From assembly GCF_007483665.1 (NCBI RefSeq), contig NZ_VIQO01000014.1, positions 124,001-188,000 on the forward strand: a stretch of DNA of 64,000 nt. The letters run 5' to 3'. Shown here piece after piece: positions 61,035 to 64,000 of this stretch. The notes beneath the pieces were generated by a model. It was not told the origin of the DNA. It saw only the letters and a program-made list of their open reading frames with translations, and did not search any database. Made by a program: the position numbers and the translations under genes. The first letter of the stretch is position 1. Every line of letters starts with the position of its first letter. The stretch is from Catellatospora sichuanensis (lineage in GTDB: Bacteria > Actinomycetota > Actinomycetes > Mycobacteriales > Micromonosporaceae).

Positions 61035-62449
61035 CCATCGAACTCACCCCCGAGCTGCTGCGCGAGCTGTTCCTGTTCGAAGCGCTCGACGACGGCCAGC
61101 TCACCTGGCTGGCCGAACACGGCCGCATCGAATGCATCCCCGCCGGTCCCGTCTTCGCCGAGGGCGACGAGGCCAGCTGCTTCTACGTGCTGCTGTCGGG
61201 CACCATCGCGCTCAGCCGCCAGGTGCACGGCGACAGCATCGAGGTCAGCCGCACCGACCAGCGCGGCGTGTACGCGGGCGCCACCCAGGCCTACCTCGGC
61301 GACCGGGTGCCCCAGCGCTACGTGCACTCCATGCTGGCGGTCTCCGACACCGAGTTCTTCGTGCTGCCCGCCGCCGACTTCGGCATCGTGATGCGCGACT
61401 GGTTCCCGATGGCGATGCACCTACTGGAGGGCTTGTTCTTCGGCATGCGCAGCATGCAGACCCTGGTCGGCGAGCGCGAACGCCTGCTGGCCCTGGGCTC
61501 GCTGTCGGCCGGGCTCACCCATGAGCTGAACAACCCCGCCGCGGCCGCCGTACGCGCCACCGCGGTGCTGCGCCAGCGCGTCGCCGGGATGCGGCACAAG
61601 CTGTCGCTGATCGCCGACGGCCGGCTCGACGGCACCCGGCTGCGCCAGCTCGTCGACCTGCAGGAGGAGGCGGTCAAGCGGATCGACGGCGCTGCCCAGC
61701 TCACCCCGGTGCAGACCTCCGACGCCGAGGACGCTTTGGCCGACTGGCTCGAGGACCGCGACATCACGGGCGCATGGGACATCGCCCCGACGCTGGTCGC
61801 GGGCGGCGTCGACCAGGAGTGGCTGGAGCAGGTGTCCAGCACGGTCGGCGCGGAGAACTTCGAGTCCGCGGTGCGCTGGCTGACCTACACCCTGGAGACC
61901 GAGCTGCTGATGGGCGAGATCGAGGACTCGGTCTCCCGCATCTCCGGCCTGGTCGCCGCGGCCAAGCAGTACTCGCAGCTGGACCGGGCGCCGTACCAGG
62001 AGGTCGACGTCAACGACCTGGTGAAGGCGACGCTGGCGATGTTCTCCGGCAAGGTCTCCAAAGACCTCACCGTGGTCAAGGAACTGGACCGGACCCTGCC
62101 GAAGATCCCGGCGTACGCCGCCGAGCTGAACCAGGTCTGGACCAACCTCATCGACAACGCGCTGGGCGCGATGAAGGGCTCCGGCACGCTGACCATCCGC
62201 ACCGGACGCGAGAACGACTGCGTGTTCGTCGAGGTCGGCGACACCGGCGGCGGCATCGACCCGGCGATCCGGCCGCGCATCTTCGAGCCGTTCTTCACCA
62301 CCAAGCCGGTCGGCGAGGGCACCGGCCTGGGCCTGGACATCTCGTACCGCATCGTGGTCAACAAGCACCACGGCGACATCCGGGTCACCTCGGAGCCCGG
62401 CGACACCCGGTTCCGGGTGCTGCTGCCCGTCGAGGCGCCGGTCGAGTAG
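61031..62449 (+). CDS. Histidine kinase with N-terminal cyclic nucleotide-binding domain
   Basis: 472 residues from the GTG at 61031, coupled to the previous gene. A cNMP-binding beta-barrel covers residues about 10-135 (LFEALDDGQLTWLAEHGRIECIPAG, LLSGTIALSRQ). The H-box is LGSLSAGLTHELNNPAAA, and the HATPase domain has NLIDNALGAMKG, DTGGGIDPAIRPRIFEPFFTTK and GTGLGLDISYRIV. It has no membrane helix, so it is a cytosolic sensor. Its nearest receiver domain is that of the upstream fusion protein, the natural phosphotransfer partner. The signal may be cAMP or another bound ligand. Confidence 0.93.
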   Translation: MTIELTPELLRELFLFEALDDGQLTWLAEHGRIECIPAGPVFAEGDEASCFYVLLSGTIALSRQVHGDSIEVSRTDQRGVYAGATQAYLGDRVPQRYVHSMLAVSDTEFFVLPAADFGIVMRDWFPMAMHLLEGLFFGMRSMQTLVGERERLLALGSLSAGLTHELNNPAAAAVRATAVLRQRVAGMRHKLSLIADGRLDGTRLRQLVDLQEEAVKRIDGAAQLTPVQTSDAEDALADWLEDRDITGAWDIAPTLVAGGVDQEWLEQVSSTVGAENFESAVRWLTYTLETELLMGEIEDSVSRISGLVAAAKQYSQLDRAPYQEVDVNDLVKATLAMFSGKVSKDLTVVKELDRTLPKIPAYAAELNQVWTNLIDNALGAMKGSGTLTIRTGRENDCVFVEVGDTGGGIDPAIRPRIFEPFFTTKPVGEGTGLGLDISYRIVVNKHHGDIRVTSEPGDTRFRVLLPVEAPVE

Positions 62450-62452
62450 ACG

Positions 62453-63334
62453 TCAGCGATCGAGGTCGCGCAGGATGCCCTCCAGGATGGCCGGGGTCTC
62501 CTGCGGCGGTGCCGCGTCGACGCACAGCTGCTCCATGACGGCGACGTACTGCTCGACGTCCTCGCGTTTGTCGAGGTAGAGCGCGCTGGTCAGCTGCTGC
62601 AGGTAGACCACGTCGGGCAGGTCGTGGTCGGGAAAGCGCAGCAGCGAGAACGCGCCGCTGCTGAAGGCATGGCCGCCCTTGTCGAACGTCATCACCTGCA
62701 GCGTGACCTTCGGCTGCTTGGTCGACTTCAGCAGCGCCGCGATCTGGCTGCGCATCACCGCGCGACCGCCGACCGGCCGGCGCAGCGCCGCCTCGTCGAC
62801 CACGGCCCACAGGTGCGGCGGATGCTGCCGGTGCAGGATCTGCTGACGGGTCATCCGCAGCTCGACGCGGCGGCTCACCTCGGGCTCCGGCTTGCCGCCG
62901 TGGCCCAGCATGATGACGGCCCGCGCGTAATCGGCCGTCTGCAGCAGGCCGGGCACGAACTGGACCTCGTAGGTCCGGATGACCTGCGCCGCGGACTCCA
63001 GGCCGAGATAGGACTGGAACCAGGCCGGGTAGACGTCACCGTACTGGTGCCACCAGCCCGGCTCGTTGGCCTGCCGGGCCAGGGCGGCCATCGCTTCCCG
63101 CTCGGCCTCGTCGGTCACCCCGTAGTGGGTCAGCAGGTCGGCGACGTCACGCTCCTTGAAGCCGACCCGGCCCAGTTCCATCCGGCTGATCTTCGATTCC
63201 GAGGCGCGGATCTGCCAGCCCGCGTCCTCCCGGCTGATCCCGCGGGACTCCCGCAACCGCCGCAGCTGCGCTCCGAGGAGCATTCGCAGCACGGTAGGAC
63301 CGCCGCCCGACCCACTCTCCGGGTCTGCCGCCAT
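62453..63334 (-). CDS. XRE family regulator with DUF5753
   Basis: 293 residues from the ATG at 63334, with GGAGGG 7 bases upstream; a longer frame begins with TTG at 63421. The HTH is LGAQLRRLRESRGISREDAGWQIRASESKISRMELGR. The C-terminal 190 residues are DUF5753 (YLGLESAAQVIRTYEVQFVPGLLQTADYARAVI). This is the BldB/WhiJ-associated type of Streptomyces regulator that normally pairs with a DUF397 partner, present just upstream. Such pairs influence development and secondary metabolism. Confidence 0.93.
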   Translation of the reverse strand: MAADPESGSGGGPTVLRMLLGAQLRRLRESRGISREDAGWQIRASESKISRMELGRVGFKERDVADLLTHYGVTDEAEREAMAALARQANEPGWWHQYGDVYPAWFQSYLGLESAAQVIRTYEVQFVPGLLQTADYARAVIMLGHGGKPEPEVSRRVELRMTRQQILHRQHPPHLWAVVDEAALRRPVGGRAVMRSQIAALLKSTKQPKVTLQVMTFDKGGHAFSSGAFSLLRFPDHDLPDVVYLQQLTSALYLDKREDVEQYVAVMEQLCVDAAPPQETPAILEGILRDLDR

Positions 63335-63417
63335 TCGTGCGCCCTCCGCCTGCCCCGCCCGCGTGATCTCCTGCGCATACTGTCGCAAAGCGCGGGCCGA
63401 CTGTCGAGAATCAACGG

Positions 63418-63651
63418 TCAAGAAAGTAGATCGTCGAAGTCCCCGTCATACACACCCAGCAGAAACGCGTTCATCTCCGCTCTCGTGTAGAGCAGCACCG
63501 GCCCCTGCGGGTCCCGCGAATGGCGTACGGCGAAGCCCGACCCCCCGGGCAGCCGGCCGATCTCGACACAGTTCCCGTCAGCTCCACTGCGTACGCTCTT
63601 GCGCCACGCGATCGCGGCGAGCTCGGGTGCACCGCCGTGGATGTGCGTCAT
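63418..63651 (-). CDS. DUF397 protein, partner of the XRE regulator
   Basis: 77 residues. The DUF397 hallmark is visible as AIAWRKSVRSGADGNCVEIGRLPGGSGFAVRHSRDPQGPVLLYTRAEMNAFLLGV. These small proteins pair with XRE/DUF5753 regulators, and the pair has been compared to antitoxin-like or regulator-modulator modules. It is the first gene of the unit, 83 bases before the regulator start, and an inverted repeat lies 34 bases upstream of its start. Confidence 0.93.
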   Translation of the reverse strand: MTHIHGGAPELAAIAWRKSVRSGADGNCVEIGRLPGGSGFAVRHSRDPQGPVLLYTRAEMNAFLLGVYDGDFDDLLS

Positions 63652-63684
63652 CGCGATCCTCCGCCCCCAGAGAGAAAAACGCCG

Positions 63685-63711
63685 CGTGCAGATGACACGA
63701 TCATCTGCACG
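63685..63711. promoter_or_regulatory. Inverted-repeat operator of the DUF397-XRE unit
   Basis: CGTGCAGATGA (63685-63695) and TCATCTGCACG (63701-63711) pair perfectly around CACGA. It lies just upstream of the DUF397 start on the minus strand, a natural autoregulation site for the XRE protein. Confidence 0.75.
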
Positions 63712-63755
63712 TGCATCAGCGCTTGCTTTTGCACAGGATAGCTGTGCATCATGGG
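63701..63755 (-). promoter_or_regulatory. 55-bp conserved intergenic element, copy B
   Basis: Read on the minus strand it holds CCCATGATGCA, ATCCTGTGCA, GCAAGCG and GATGCACGTGCAGATGA, matching 29802-29856 at about 44 or more of 55 positions. It overlaps one arm of the inverted repeat. The remaining sequence, 63756-64000, shows no supported gene. Confidence 0.65.
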
Positions 63756-64000
63756 GTCGGCTAAGCGAACACAGTCAATGGAAGCGCTACCGTCGGCCAT
63801 CCCTTCGGCGGCGCTACCCCCTCCACCTGGGCAGACGGCACGGACCCCCTCCCGGACCGGCAGGCTCAGCCTTCTCGGGATGCGGCTACCTCCCGGGCGC
63901 GTCGCGTTACGCGGTGTGACCGAAGGCAGCCTGTCCACGGACGTGGGGAGTCGCCGGCACGCGCGGCACGAGCCACGTCGGAATGTTCCGCCCCACAGGA

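Noticed and set aside
63648-63938. Minus-strand open frame upstream of the DUF397 gene
   Set aside because: It overlaps the operator and promoter, has a low-complexity translation and no ribosome site.
1-64000. Secondary-metabolite cluster, prophage or integrative element
   Set aside because: No PKS, NRPS, terpene synthase, integrase, transposase or phage structural gene, and no att-like direct repeats were recognised.

Overview
The window is high-GC actinomycete DNA. Almost all third codon positions are G or C, GTG starts and overlapping start/stop codons are frequent, and it carries ECF sigma factors of the SigJ type, SpoIIE-type phosphatases, NarL-type two-component systems and an XRE/DUF397 pair. 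A large set of secreted plant-polysaccharide hydrolases (LPMO, GH12, GH9, GH5, a GH26-like enzyme, and an intracellular GH29) together with the palindromic repeat GGAAGGGCACCTTC points to Micromonosporaceae (Micromonospora, Catellatospora or Hamadaea type). That placement is inference from gene content, not from a marker gene. No rRNA, tRNA, CRISPR array, transposase or phage gene was found.

Layout. 1-3.3 kb: tail of a chitin/cellulose-active LPMO, a DUF305 lipoprotein, a membrane protein and a PP2C phosphatase. 3.4-8.5 kb: a MacB/FtsX-type ABC exporter divergent from a sensor kinase and response regulator. 8.8-19.9 kb: a secreted vWA/Calx-beta protein, a META-domain lipoprotein, a GH26-like enzyme with a ricin lectin, RecQ, a GH12 cellulase, a hydrolase, a thioredoxin-reductase-like enzyme and an HD protein. 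20-31.3 kb: a TauE/SafE transporter, a SigJ-type sigma factor coupled to an AhpD-like protein, a Cys-rich four-helix copper protein, a TetR-MFS drug-efflux unit with a clear operator, an S1 mini-protein, CBS and Usp stress proteins, an esterase, small proteins, a GNAT enzyme and an EamA-like transporter. 31.4-41.5 kb: an alpha-L-fucosidase, an acyltransferase, two ABC-2 exporters and a second two-component system. 41.5-52.9 kb: a His-rich CDF metal exporter, a hydrolase, a LysE exporter, a TetR/FAD-monooxygenase divergent pair, a phosphoesterase, an unrecognised membrane protein divergent from a GH15 enzyme, a vanadium-haloperoxidase-like protein and a LURP-one-like protein. 53-58 kb: GH9 and GH5 cellulases. 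58.3-64 kb: a phosphotransferase, a two-gene signalling unit (REC/thioredoxin-reductase-like fusion plus a cyclic-nucleotide-domain histidine kinase) and an XRE/DUF397 pair.

How it fits together. The GH12 and GH5 genes carry near-consensus CebR (cellobiose repressor) operators, so they are probably induced together by cello-oligosaccharides. The LPMO, GH9, GH5 and GH12 enzymes would act together on crystalline cellulose or chitin. Two NarL-type two-component systems each sit divergently beside an ABC exporter, an arrangement typical of envelope-stress or peptide resistance. Four TetR-like operator regions can be read directly, two of them beside tetR genes and one with no regulator nearby.

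The least conventional items are the REC-thioredoxin-reductase fusion that has lost its redox cysteines, a three-copy palindromic repeat whose loop is conserved and one arm flipped in one copy, and a 55-bp element shared between two intergenic regions 34 kb apart.
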